A DNA stretch of 64,000 bases from Centrapalus pauciflorus (GCA_020465985.1 JAANYP010004337.1:1397001-1461000), one strand, 5' to 3'. Counted from the stretch's first letter, positions 42,214 to 53,488 are shown. Notes: generated by a model not told the origin, from the sequence alone. Program-made: numbers and translations.

Positions 42214-42784
42214 ATTGACCTTAGTAGTAGTAGCTTATTTTCTTTTATAGTCATAGTATTTCTTTCTTTACAGTAGTCTGCTAATTTAGGAAAGTTTCTA
42301 TTTTTTGCAAGTTTCTATTTTTAGTAAGTTAGTAGGTTATCTTATTTCATATGAAAAACAAAAGAAAAAAGAGAGAAAATCATAAAATTACAAAAAAAGA
42401 GAATATCAGAAAATGAGTTAAGTCTTAGATACATAGGTTCAAAGTGACGAAAATTAGCACAGTCGTTACAAACTCTAAGTGTTTAGGCTTTCACACATAA
42501 TGCAACTAAATTCTAAGTATTATACTTTATTTAGTTTGATGTGTTGGTAGGCATAATACATATAGGGAATCTCAAGGCTAATAAAATATTCTAGAAAAAG
42601 TCAAGCGTGTCACTAACTTAGATGTACGACCAATCGGTCTTAATTTTTATGTACATGACATACAAACTTTGAGTCTAAATGAGGTATGCAAACTTTCTGG
42701 GGATGTATGGCAACATCAAATACATCTTAAAATGGAAAGAATAGAAAAATCATACAAAATTGAGAGTCGAAAACATGTAACTCT

Positions 42785-42960
42785 GTTGTACGTAAGTACA
42801 GACCTGTTGCCTCTGTTTAGATTCGGGTTGGCAAGATATGTCGCTTTGTTGTACGTCGGTACAGACCTGTCACCGCTGTCTTGCTAGCTTTAAGAATAAA
42901 CTTTAAGTCAAACTAAGACACCTTGTTGTATGAAAATACAGACCTGTGTCCGATGTTTGT
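42785..42960 (+). repeat. Triple GTACAGACCTGT repeat (Copia-5)
   Basis: Copies near 42785-42810, 42846-42880 and 42923-42960 share TTGTA followed within 8 bases by TACAGACCTGT. The first two have inverted GTAC words (GTAC-GTAA-GTAC, GTAC-GTCG-GTAC). Conserved in position and order in Copia-3. Confidence 0.8.
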
Positions 42961-43614
42961 CTTTTAAAGAAAGTTTGCAAATACCAACAAGTTAGAATCT
43001 TAGTCTGTGTGCCTTGATCATAAAAGTATGTCTATGTCTGAGTCACGTAAGATAATTTCATGATAAATAAAAATGCCAAGGGATATTCCGGAATGTAGAA
43101 TGTTTAAAGGGTAAATACCAACAATCGGCTAAATGGGTATGTCACGACAAACAATCAAAGGAATTAAAAAATTCCTAAGTGTGAAAGTTTAAGTACCGAA
43201 AGTGAGTATCAGACATCGCTATCTGATTGAACATTTCTTAGACTATACTCATCAAAAATATTGTGTTTAGTTTTTAGCATAGGTTGTAAATTTTAATAAA
43301 TATAGCTTAAGTCTAAGTTAAATTTTTTGGTCAAAATTTTAAATTTTAAAATTTCATTTTTACTTAGTTTTATTTTATTTTATTTTACCTTAGTTTATTT
43401 TATGTTATTTTATTTTATATTTTTACTTAGGAAAAAGGTCAAAAATTACTGAGGGTGCATTCATAGTTGGATAAAATTAACACTGCGTGAAAAATCTTGT
43501 GCTTAGGGTAAAAGATTTGGCATAGTTTATCTCGTTACACAATACCGTAGAAAAGGTTGAAAAAGTTGAAGTTATTTCAAAATTTTCGAAATTTTTCTAA
43601 GTGTTTGGTGTTAT

Positions 43615-44300
43615 TCGAGTTTAGGACAGACTCGAAATCGGGAAGTTTTCGAATCTGTCAGTAGATTCGAGTCTGGCCATAGATTCGAAGGTTGGTATTA
43701 TAAATAGGTAACAGTTCTTGTCATTACTCTTATCTGTTTTCGAATCTACTCCTTCGAATCTATCCGGCGACCTCGAATCTATTTCCTCGATTCTATCGTT
43801 TTCTATCTACTCCTTCGAATCTATCCGGCGACCTCGAATCTATTTCCTCGATTCTATCGTTTTCTACATACACGACAATTTGTCGAGTTTCTTGCCTTAG
43901 TGTTCGATTCTACTGATACTTCTAGGTACAAACAACTTGGTTGTACAAGATTCATGTAGTTTTATATACCATTTTAGGCAAAATCATCGATTTTTGAAGG
44001 TTTAAGGGTCTAAATCGTGTTTTCCAAAAATTACAAAGTTTGGACCAATAAATAGTCAAATTAAATACACAAATCAGTGATTAGAACCTAGTTGGACTAA
44101 TGTATGTGATTTGCTAAGTTCAAAATGGTTAAAATCTTGGGTTTTTGTTGAAGCTTTGGCCGACGAGTTTTAGAATCTGTTCATGGACTTTCTCGAGTTT
44201 GTAAGTAGACTCGAGAAGACCATGTCATTCGAATCTATCATCAAACTCGAAATAGGGTTTATTTGAATCTGTCCATTCGAATCTGTTATTCTATTTGAAT
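43615..44300 (+). repeat. Dispersed TTCGAATCT/AGATTCGA words (Copia-5 spacer)
   Basis: About 15-20 copies in both orientations, including AGTAGATTCGAGTCT and CATTCGAATCTATC. They occupy the place where Copia-3 has AAGTTCGAA words (21430-21945). Confidence 0.8.
43745..43866 (+). repeat. 61-bp tandem duplication, two copies
   Basis: 43745-43805 and 43806-43866 read identically by eye. Each contains two TTCGAATCT/CTCGAATCT words and one CTCGATTCT. Confidence 0.92.
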
Positions 44301-44415
44301 TATTTAACTTAAATTTTATTAAACTTGTAGAAATTCTTTTGTGTTGGATTTTGTACTTAATCAAGTTCAAAATTAAACAAATTTGAATTTAGGCAAGTTT
44401 ATTGATTTTTATTAA

Positions 44416-44440
44416 TTCTAATAGTTTATTTATTGTGCAG
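44416..44440 (+). promoter_or_regulatory. Acceptor-like string before ORF3 ATG (Copia-5)
   Basis: TTCTAAT, then AGTTTATTTATTGTGCAG, then AT-ATG at 44443. It could be the 3' splice site of a subgenomic ORF3 mRNA. Confidence 0.5.
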
Positions 44441-44442
44441 AT

Positions 44443-45279
44443 ATGGTTGTTCGAGTTTTTGTGCTGAAGCACAATATGGTCCTTCACCCTGACCATCATA
44501 TCCCTGAGGCGCAGGGATATCGTCAAATGTTTGATTTCCTAGTAGAATCTAGGATAGCTTTTGCGTTGTCTCATAATATTCAGATTGTAATTCCCTATGT
44601 TCGCCAATTTTATGATCATCTTCAGGTGGACTGCTCTGTCACCCCGACAGTGCTAAGAACAAGGATCGCAGGGCAACCGTTGGTGTTCTCTGCCGATATG
44701 CTGCGTCAAGTGTTGCAGCTAGGATCCGACGAAGAGGAGTCTGGGCCTATTGACTTTCCACTAAGTATTAGGCAAGCGGCTTTTCAAAGAATGGGTTACA
44801 GTTTGGATGTCACGAAGACCTCCTACATGAAGAGCGGGCTAATTGGCCAATGGCGATTTTTGGCTCATGTTTTCATGGTTTGTTTTGCAGCTAAGAAAGC
44901 TGGTTTTGACTATATAGTCTCGAAGATCCAATCTGGGATGATCGCCTTAGTATATAATCGGCCTTTCAGCTTTTCGGAAATGTTTTTCTCCGAATTCGTA
45001 CATCAAATCACCGCTCCAGAGCAGCAACAATTTCTGTTGTATCCTCGATTTATAATGATGCTCATTTGGCATTTCTTGCCGAATTTGCCGCCGCACAATG
45101 AAATCCAAAGTGTCGCGGTGATGGAAAAAAGAATTTTGCTGATTGCTCCTCGCACAGAGGAAAGTTGGCGGTTCCAGTCGAGGGACCGTTGTTTGGAGCT
45201 GTTCTCGATAGGAATTTTGAAGCACCAGACACTGCCAACTGGGCAGGAGTGGTTGAAGTTCAACCTAGACAACCACCGC

Positions 45280-45311
<32 letters not shown>

Positions 45312-47494
45312 CCACAGAATTCACGAGCACAGCCACAAAGGCGAAGACAAAGAGCTACTGCGAGTCAGACTCAGGCATCTAGGCCTTCTACAAGTCAGCA
45401 GCCAGAGATACAAGAGGCGGGTCCTTCGAATGTCCCAAGTGAAGCTGATCAGTTATGCCAGACTCTATATGAAATTTGGGAAGCAGGACCTCACGCCAAT
45501 GAAGAAATATCGGCAGCATTAGTTGGAGAATTGCTTGAGCCTCCAGAGGGAGAAGAAGATGTGCTGAGGGATGTTGATGAATATGTGCCAGAGCAGACTG
45601 GTAATGATGAGTCATCATCTGCCACTGAATTAGAAGAGATGGAGGAGATAGAAGTTGAAGCTCCAGAGTCAGTGACTACAGAACCTCATGTTTAAATTGG
45701 AACATATGGATCAAGGTTGGTAGTAAATGAACAAGCTTCAAGGAGGCGAGTAATAAGAGAGTCTGATGAATCCGATTTTGAAGAAGAAGAAGTTACACCT
45801 TTAGTGACAAGGCAACGGGCCAAGCGTCACAGATTTATGCACGGATCATCTTCCGCTTCAGCAGAACAATTTTGGAAAACCCTCAAACTCAAACTCCTCA
45901 ATCTCAAGAACCTCAAACCACCATTCCACCACCACCACCTCAAGATGAACCGTATATTCCATCGCCAATCATTCCAACTCCACTTCAATCCATCCCTTCA
46001 ACCTCGACCACATACGCCGACAACCAAAGGTTTCTGCAGCTTAAAGCTCGCGTTGACTTCCAAAATGTCCAAATCTTAAGCCTAACTAAGGCAATCGGTG
46101 AAATTCAGGCTCATAATGCAAATCTTGATAAAGAGAATGCCGATTTGAAGAAGATTGTGGAGCAAGTTCAGGAAGAGAATGTAGAGTTAAAGACGTTTGT
46201 CGCTGATCAAGCAGCCGAGCTAAGGACGATGCGCTCCCTAATTGAGCAGTTAATGAAAAATTTACAGGCTCAGGGGGAGACGTCGTGCCGTGATCAAGAA
46301 GTACAGAGGCCGAGAGATGATGATGAAGAAGATAACCAAGGCAATGATCCCAGCTCTCAAAGACAGAATGAGCTAGTAGATTTTTCTGCTGCTCAGGCTG
46401 CTCAATCTCAGGGGGAGCCAAGTCAGTTGGGAGGTGAAGTAGGAGAGGCCATCTCGTCTAAGCCTACGGATTTTGAGATTAGTGAGATGATTGATGCTCT
46501 CATGGATCTAGATGACGACCCAATGGACTTGGGATTTGACTTTGAAGAGGACATGGATGAATTAGAAGAGGGAGAATTTGTCCCTGAAGAGATTGTTGAC
46601 TGGAAATCAGATGATGAGATATGTGCTGATGAAGACGATGAAGCCGATGAAATCATAGTCCAGCAAAATCTAATCACTGATACATATGTGATAGGAGGCA
46701 ATGATGTTGTTAACATAGAAGTGCTGAATGCTGCTTTAAATGTTGAGTCATCAACAGAAGAACCTGCTAGAGTGTTAACGAATGAAGAGAAAAGAAAGTT
46801 GTGGTTCAGGGCTGAGAAGAAAGAATTAGAGCTGAAAAAGAAGATGAGAGTGCCGGGGACTGGAAAACTATCTGGAAACATATTAAGCTGGTTCTTTGAT
46901 CGAGAACTGCAGCTATTCATTATCAAGAGAAAAGATGGGCTTCAATACCTCAGGCGATTTCTGAAAGTCTTCAATTCACTGCCAAAGATTGAGATCAAGG
47001 CGTTAGCATGGAAAGACCTGATCAATATTGGCAATGATCCCTACGCAGATATAATTGCCAGAATCATAAGGAAAGAGGGAAGATCAAGAAAGTTTGAACG
47101 CCTGAATCCAAGGGTTGGAAAAAGAGTAGAGGATCCTTCTCGTATTGATCCTCTAACTAGACGTCCTTGGATGAAAATTCACTACAAACCTGTAAGATGT
47201 CTAAGAAAGGTGCCGCTCAAGCCTATGCCACAGAACGTCCTGAAGAATTCGAACTGGTGGTACGTGGAGAGTGAGACTGGAGAAGCGGTGATGGAAGATT
47301 TTGAAGAAAATGTGATTCTTAGAATCTATGATCCTCTTCATCTGGTAAACCTTTCTCGAGATGATCTTCAAATTTTGCATGCTCATAAGATTTCAAGTGA
47401 CACTCAAATGGATGGTGAGGCTAGGAAATATGAGAATGTAGTTAAAGTATGTGTTGAAAAAAGTTTGTATGCTGGAAGCAGTTTGAATAAATAA
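44443..47494 (+). pseudogene. Copia-5 ORF3 (env-position protein, about 1015 codons, broken)
   Basis: ATG 44443. Residues about 1-210 match the N-terminal domain of the Copia-4 ORF3 in layout (FDFLVESRIAFALSHN; FSFS at 175-178; FLLYPRF at 197-203). A one-base loss in a T-run near 45138 shifts frame. The middle frame (45140-45695) has a poly-Gln tract and an acidic Pro-rich region and ends in TAA 45693-45695. The same frame continues to about 45868, where a second T-run indel leads into the last frame (45872-47494). That last part has a coiled coil (LTKAIGEIQAHNANLDKE), an acidic segment and a C-terminal domain (SWFFDRELQLFIIKRK; WWYVESETGEAVM). No membrane helix seen. Function unknown. Confidence 0.87.
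45279..45311 (+). repeat. (CAA)n microsatellite in ORF3
   Basis: About 11 CAA triplets encoding poly-Gln in the ORF3 middle frame. On the reverse strand it gives a spurious leucine-rich ORF. Confidence 0.9.
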
Positions 47495-47540
47495 TAAACA
47501 AAGTTCTTAATTAAATGTGTGAATTATTAGAAGCTATCGT

Positions 47541-47552
47541 GAAGGGGGAGTC
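47541..47552 (+). promoter_or_regulatory. 3' polypurine tract, Copia-5
   Basis: GAAGGGGGAGTC immediately before the 3' LTR. Confidence 0.88.
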
Positions 47553-48198
47553 TGTTGGTACACCCTGTGTGACGATAGCAGTCTAAGTGATCCTACATTG
47601 TGATTTTAGCATGTGTTTGTTATATATGTTTATATATGGTTGATATTTATTATTGTTTGTATGTTTGAACTTGATGTAATGTATTACAAGAAGTTCAAAC
47701 ATAAAGATCAAAGATAAAATCAATCATAAGGTAAAAACATAAGTTTCAATACTAAGTTAAGTATGTGAAATAGTAGATTCGAATTATATAAGGTTTGACA
47801 TTCGAATCTGTGATAGATTCGAATGTGATCCTAGATTCGAATGAAGGCAGATTCGAGAGTGTCAGATGGGACAAACTCGAATGGGCCTTGGGCCGGATTC
47901 GAGTTTGGCCCATAACAGACTCGAATTAGCCTCTATAATTAGGGATAGACTCGATTAACTATTAGACTTTTTGCAGAATTCGTGAGGGATTAAGCAATAA
48001 GCGATCTCGAGTTTATCAGCTTGGTGCGTGTTCTTTCGGAGAGAATCAGTTCGTAGGATCGTTCGTGGGTCGTTCGTTCAGCTTCGGATAGTCCCCGTGT
48101 TTCGTAGTTGAGAGTTGTTTCCGTCTACCCGTTAACGAGGATTCCGCACTCGTTGACGGCTCCGCGTCTAGATAGATCTCGTAGTGGTAGACCTTACA
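47553..48198 (+). repeat. 3' LTR of Copia-5
   Basis: 646 bp, equal in length to the 5' LTR and followed by the GATTA target duplication. Confidence 0.95.
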
Positions 48199-50876
48199 GA
48201 TTATGATTGACTTGTATAGGAGTACTGAAGTGTGCCGTAAGCTTTGTTCTTTCCATCCTGAAGCGCTTTAAAATATCATAGACATACTTCGTCTGATGAA
48301 TGAACATTCTCTCCTTTCGTTGTTAAACTTGTAAACCGAGAAAGAAGTTCGGCTCTCCTATCGCACTCATCTCAAACTTTAACTTCATAACCTTCTCGAA
48401 ATCTTTGCACATTTGTTCATTTGACGACCCGAAGATGATATCGTCCACATAAACTTGTACCAGTATGAAATCTTCACCTTTGCTCTTAACGAATAGTATG
48501 CTATCTATTCTCCCTCTTTCAACCCCATTGTCTAAGAGGAGAGTAGACAGTGTCTCGTACCACGCCCTAGGTGCCTGATGTAACCCATATAGAGCCTTAT
48601 CCAATCTATATACTCTGTCTGGATACTTGGGATCAGTAAACCCTAGCGGTTGCTCAACATACACCAACTCCTTCACTTTTCCGTACAAGAAGGCACTCTT
48701 GACATCTAGCTAATATACTTTGAAGCCTTTGAAGGATGCAAAGGCAAGAAACAATCTGATAGCTTCAAGCCTTGCCACTGGTGTAAACACTTCATTATAA
48801 TCTATCCCTTCTTCATGGTTGAACCCTTTGACCATGAGTCTTGCCTTGTTACGAGTAACTATGCCCCGATCATCCCTTTTTCACTTAAAGACCCATTTGG
48901 TCCCTATATCAAATTCTCCACGAGGCAAAGGCACTAACTCCCCGACTTTTAGCTTTCTGAACTGTGAAAGTTCCTCTTGCATAGCTTCAACCCAAGATTT
49001 ATCCTTCAGAGCCATTTGCACATTCTTTGGCTCAACTTGTGAAATGAAACACGAGTATAAGCAAGTGTGAAATGCCTCAGAGTCGTTAATCATTGATAAC
49101 AGCACTGTGTTACTATTCACACTACTCCTAGTTCTCACACCGGCATTTGGATTCCCTATGATGTCTTCAATCGGATGATCCTTATTTACCCTCGATGTTT
49201 CAGTTGCATCAACCGGAAGATTATCTCCCAAATTTAATCCTATTTCGCCTAATGGGGGTGTGACTTTAGACGGAACATACTCCTCATGATCATTGTCTTC
49301 TGAGCTGAATTTTTTGTCTGATTCTCACCCGTAGGCAACAAAGGTTCATTGTTTGTTGGGGACCCGTCTTCTGTTGATGTAGTCTCAGATGTCGTGGGAA
49401 TGCTCGAATTTGGAAAAACTCTACCCTCGTCGTTAAGATTTAAGTATGAATAGTCGTTTTCCACCGATCCTGCATTACCACTAAACGAAATGTTAAATGA
49501 TTCAAACACAGAGTCATAATCAAATAACCATTCTGGACCAATTTGGGGTTCATGTGAATAACTTGTCACATCAATGTTAAACATAATTTCAACAGTACTA
49601 GTAGTTTTATTAAAAACCCTCTTGTTTGGTGAGTTTGGGACACAACCTAGGAAGTATCCTTCGTCAGCCTTTTCACCAAACTTAGGTTGATGTTTTGTTT
49701 TTAATAAAGTATATGGCACCCCAAACGGTTCAAAGCCAGTTAGATTCGGTGGTCTTTTATTCAGAATTTCATAACAAGTTTTGTTCAATGATTTAACAAT
49801 AAGTACTCTATTTAAGACATGACACGCGATATTCACTGCCTCCCCCCAAAACATAGTAGAAAGCTTTGAATCCGAGAGCATAGTCTTTCCTACTTCAATC
49901 AAAGTCATGTTTTTACATTCTGCCACCCAATTTTGTTGTGGCTCATAAGGTGCACTAAATTGATGCACTATGCCTTTAGTTAAGCAATATACACCAGTTA
50001 TGGCATTTTTTAATTCTGTTCCGTTATCACTTCTGATACGTTTTACCCTTTTCCCGTATGAGTTCTCAACTTGGTCTAAGAACCCAATCAGCGTGCCTGC
50101 TGTCTCGTCCTTTGTACCTAGATAGAAAACCCAAGAAAATCGTGAGTAATCATCAGTAATAACTAAACAGTACCAAGTCCAACCTATACTCCTTTTGTTG
50201 ATCGGCCCGAAAAGATCCATATGCAGTAAATCGAAGGTGGAAGCGATTGAATTCTGAGTCTTCGATTTGTGTGACTTCTTATGTTGTTTTCCTTCTTGCA
50301 TGGTACACACTTATCTTCAAACTGAAAACTCTTCAATGGAACACCTTGTACAAGGCCACTTTTTGTGATGAAATTCATCTTCCTTAAGTGCAAGTGTGTT
50401 ATACGTCTGTGTCACAGTAAAGATTCGGACTCTGATGCTTTTGATAGTAGACAAATAGATACCATTGATGAATATGCTACCGACATGTCCATCATGTACA
50501 TATCATTCAACCTTGGAGCTTTCATCATAATCCACTCTTTAGGTATCTTGAATCTCAGCTTTAGCACTAACGCTTCTTTATCAGTAAAAAGGACTGAATG
50601 TTGTTTATCACATATCTGAGAGACACTAATGAGATTGTGATCAAGTTTATCTACATAGTAAACTTGATCAAGAGTGATTGTCCCATTAGTGACTACTCTT
50701 GTTCCAGTGACATTGCCTCCTTTATTCCCAGCAAATGATACAAACCCCTTGTTCCCACTCTTGAAGTCCATCAGTAGACTTCTTTCCCCAGTCATGTGAT
50801 GAGAGAAACCACTATCTATGAACCATTTGTTGTTAAGACCTGTAGTTAACTCCTGCGCATGAAAGAAAATGAATTA
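48199..50876 (-). pseudogene. pol: Copia-3 pol remnant (protease, integrase, RT)
   Basis: In minus sense, protease FIDSGFSHHM near 50805, then a pre-integrase region with frame breaks near 50390-50412, an integrase reading 50310-49249 with HMDLFGP, SDNGTEL and WVAECKN (catalytic Glu kept but neighbouring Arg to Cys), the linker, and RT 49231-48881 and 48688-48323 with YVDD. A stop (TAG) at 48714-48712 and frame changes separate the readings. It is homologous throughout to Copia-5 pol and too decayed to work. Confidence 0.9.
50853..50876 (-). promoter_or_regulatory. Gag stop fused to acceptor-like string (Copia-3)
   Basis: Element sense AAC-TAA-TTC, then ATTTTCTTTC, then ATGCGCAG. It aligns base for base with Copia-1 8680-8703. 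Confidence 0.45.
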
Positions 50877-52451
50877 GTTATCACGAGGAACCCAAGCCAT
50901 GACTGACTTGGTAATACCATTCTCTTCCACATACTTGAACTCTTTCAAATACTCGTCTCTCCTTTCAGGTGACTTGGGTTTTTGATTAAGAACTCGTTGT
51001 GGAGCTGAGTGATTAATATTCACTCTTGGCCTCTGGGTTGTCATTTGCTATGGAGCCCTAGAGTAATTTCGGTTATAGTGCATTTCATTATGATAACCCT
51101 GGACTCTACCTGGTGTCTGATGTCAGTTAGGAGTATGAGACCTAACTAGAGTATAACTCCTCTTAGGGGTACTATTCCTAATGACGGATTGTGGTCCAGA
51201 CCTTGATTGACTAGGGACTCTATTTGGTGAATTTGTCCAAATCCCTTTATTCTGTCTGATTGACACCAGTATTTGCCTAGCACCAGATTTTAAGGCTTGT
51301 TGTTCTTTCTTCCCTACAATAGGTGTAGACTCTGGCTTCTTATAGGGACAATAGAAGCAACATGACCTTTTTCATGACACCTAAAACAAGACATTTTGTC
51401 TATAGGCTTCTTATATGCACTCTTTGACTTAGGAGTCTCGCTAACGTCCTTTTCTTTTGTTTCAACTACTGTGTTTAACACCTCTTGGTTAGTATCAATC
51501 ACAGTATTTGCCTCTTCTAGTTTTACTCCACTAGTAGACTGCAGAAACTTAACAGTTTTCTTAAACTTAGGGGTTGTTGTTGACACCTTAGTTGTTGATG
51601 CCTTATCAGTCTCGGTTACTATTACTTCCTCTGATTCAACCGTTTCTGTGGACTTATCCTGAAGAGACACATAGTTGCTATTGAACGGTGGAGGGACATC
51701 CTGATATCCTAGGCCCACTGGTTTCTTACACTGTCTCCGCAACTCTAAGATTTTGCCTAGGTTCAGGGATGAGTTCCTAAACTTTTCAAGTTTACTATTA
51801 ACCTCTGCAACCTTAACCCTAGCCTCAGCTAATTCTTTATCTTTTAGTGAGATCTCTTTGGTCAATGACTCTATATGCTCATAAATTAGCTCATTCCTAA
51901 TACAATGCTCACTCAGTTTGTCTTTCAGAGCTACTGCATCTTGAGCGTCAGCTTTCATTCTAGCCCTAAGATCTTCCTTAATATCTAGCAGACTAGCATT
52001 ATCAGATTTTAAGGATTGGATTTGAGCTGTCATGGATGCATGTGATTCTAGCACTAGGTTCAATTTTTCATTTAACATAGTACATAAAACACATAAATCA
52101 TGAAACGCAGAAAAGTTAAGAGATACCTTTTTCCGATCAGACTCCACGTTGGCCATTTGAGCTGCAAACTCTAGAGGGGTCTGCTCCTCAGATTTTTCCA
52201 ATATCAAATAATTTGTATCGAACTGCTGTGTGTCCTGCTTTTCTACTTCAGCTTTGCCATCAGTCTCAGTTACCTCAGCCATAAAAGCTCTGGCATTAGA
52301 CTCCAGATGAGAACTCCAACCATAGGTACCGTCTAGCTGTCTGTTAGAAGATACATTCGTTAACAACCCAGCGATTGCAGCTTGATTCCCGGAACCACCA
52401 TGATTCTGTCGTCCCTAATTCTGATAGTTCTCAACCTTTGGCCTTTGACAT
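50877..52451 (-). pseudogene. gag: Copia-3 gag, C-terminal two thirds
   Basis: The readable frame 52366-51314 starts after the first zinc knuckle and covers the coiled coil (LLDIKEDLRARMKADAQDAV) up to the second knuckle CFRCHEKGHVAS, where a small deletion shifts the frame before the last Cys. The remaining RSPQ-rich tail to WVPRDN is broken. Its 5' part is removed by the Copia-6 insertion inside the CQRPKVE segment after the first knuckle. Confidence 0.88.
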
Positions 52452-53162
52452 TGTTAGGCACAAAAAGGCCTCAGTCAAATCTGCTCTACATCTTAGACGG
52501 AGATTATTAATCAAACCTCTTTAATGCACTTTAAGGTATAATTTAAAGCCTGTTAATGCCTTATTAAAACCTGATAAGTGATTTGCAATATTAGTCAAAG
52601 TTGTTTACCCTGTTGCATTTGTTATAACTAAGGCAGACTGTCCAATCTGTTCTACTCTGATGAAAAGGCTGGACAAAAACTGTCTACGCTGCTCTAACCT
52701 ATTGAGCAGTTTGGACAAATTCTAAATGTTCTGTACTTTGTGAACAGAACATGTTCTTTGTGAACAGGCTAAAAACTTTATGGAATATGTTTCCATGTCC
52801 TCATGTATTGTCTTGGACCAAGAGATCAGTTTACAAAGTCGAAGACAAGGTGGAAAAACAGAAGCTGCTAAGACTGCTTACACTGTTCTGTTAAATAAAG
52901 ACAAAGTAGATATTTGAAATGGGTGACAGACCATTTTTTATATCAAAATGGCCATAACAGAAGATGAAAGTTTTAAAGTTCACATTCCTTTTTTGGTAAA
53001 AGAAACCTACATCAGAGACAAAAAGGAAAAGACAAAGATTCTGCAATGTAAAGACAATACTGCTTTGTCAGAGCATGCAGAAAAGTATTCTTGTCTTTTT
53101 GGAAAGACATTCCACTATCTCCATGTCCAATGAGGAAGCTTCACTGGGATTCTCAGTGAGAG

Positions 53163-53170
53163 TATAAAAA
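53163..53170 (+). promoter_or_regulatory. TATA box in Copia-6 LTR
   Basis: TATAAAAA within GAGAGTATAAAAAAAAA, about 25 bases before the tandem duplication. Confidence 0.55.
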
Positions 53171-53186
53171 AAAATTTCTAAGGAAT

Positions 53187-53488
53187 GTGAGAGAACCAAG
53201 AGTGTGACATTCATAACGTGCAAAGAAGTGTGTTTTCATGCATGCAAAGTCTGCTTGAATAAAACAGTAAAGTGTGTCCAAGCTGTTCTTGTTCAAGCTG
53301 TTCGTCTGTCTGTCTTGTAAACAGTGAGTTCATCTTAGTGAGAGAACCAAGAGTGTGACATTCATAACGTGCAAAGAAGTGTGTTTTCATGCATGCAATG
53401 TCTGCTTGAATAAAACAGTAAAGTGTGTCCAAGCTGTTCTTGTTCAAGCTGTCCGTCTGTCTGTCTTGTAAACAGTGAGTTCATCTTA
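53187..53488 (+). repeat. 151-bp tandem duplication in Copia-6 LTR
   Basis: 53187-53337 and 53338-53488 differ at two positions by eye. It begins GTGAGAGAACCAAGAG, downstream of the TATA box, so it would lie in the transcribed R/U5 part. Confidence 0.92.

Larger units (their letters stand above)
42214..44442 (+). other. Pol-ORF3 spacer of Copia-5
   Basis: 2.2 kb noncoding. Contents in order: AT-rich start; triple GTACAGACCTGT repeat (42785-42960); a segment conserved with Copia-3 to about 43250; T-rich stretch (43320-43440); TTCGAATCT words from 43615; a 61-bp tandem duplication (43745-43866); and an acceptor-like string just before ORF3. Confidence 0.8.
34637..48198 (+). mobile_element. Copia-5, full-length 13.6-kb LTR retrotransposon with ORF3
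   Basis: Two 646-bp LTRs, an exact 5-bp target duplication GATTA (34632-34636 and 48199-48203), a perfect primer site, a polypurine tract, gag, pol, a 2.2-kb noncoding spacer and ORF3. The LTRs differ at 12 positions by my reading (1.9%). At all 12 the 5' LTR has A or T and the 3' LTR C or G. Coding regions carry a small number of nonsense codons and homopolymer frameshifts, so it is dead but fairly young. It is inserted in Copia-3, its own relative, in opposite orientation. Confidence 0.95.
48199..52451 (-). mobile_element. Copia-3, right piece (RT back to gag)
   Basis: It continues Copia-3 from the Copia-5 insertion site to the Copia-6 insertion at 52452. GACAT (52447-52451) is the expected left copy of the Copia-6 target duplication. 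The gag N-terminus, leader and 5' LTR of Copia-3 would lie to the right of Copia-6/-7, outside the window. Confidence 0.92.

Noticed and set aside
45003..45311. Leucine-rich frame on the minus strand inside Copia-5 ORF3
   Set aside because: It is the reverse reading of a (CAA)n tract that encodes poly-Gln in the ORF3 sense frame.
44443..47494. ORF3 as a true envelope glycoprotein
   Set aside because: No signal peptide, membrane helix or cleavage motif is visible. Only its position after pol resembles env.
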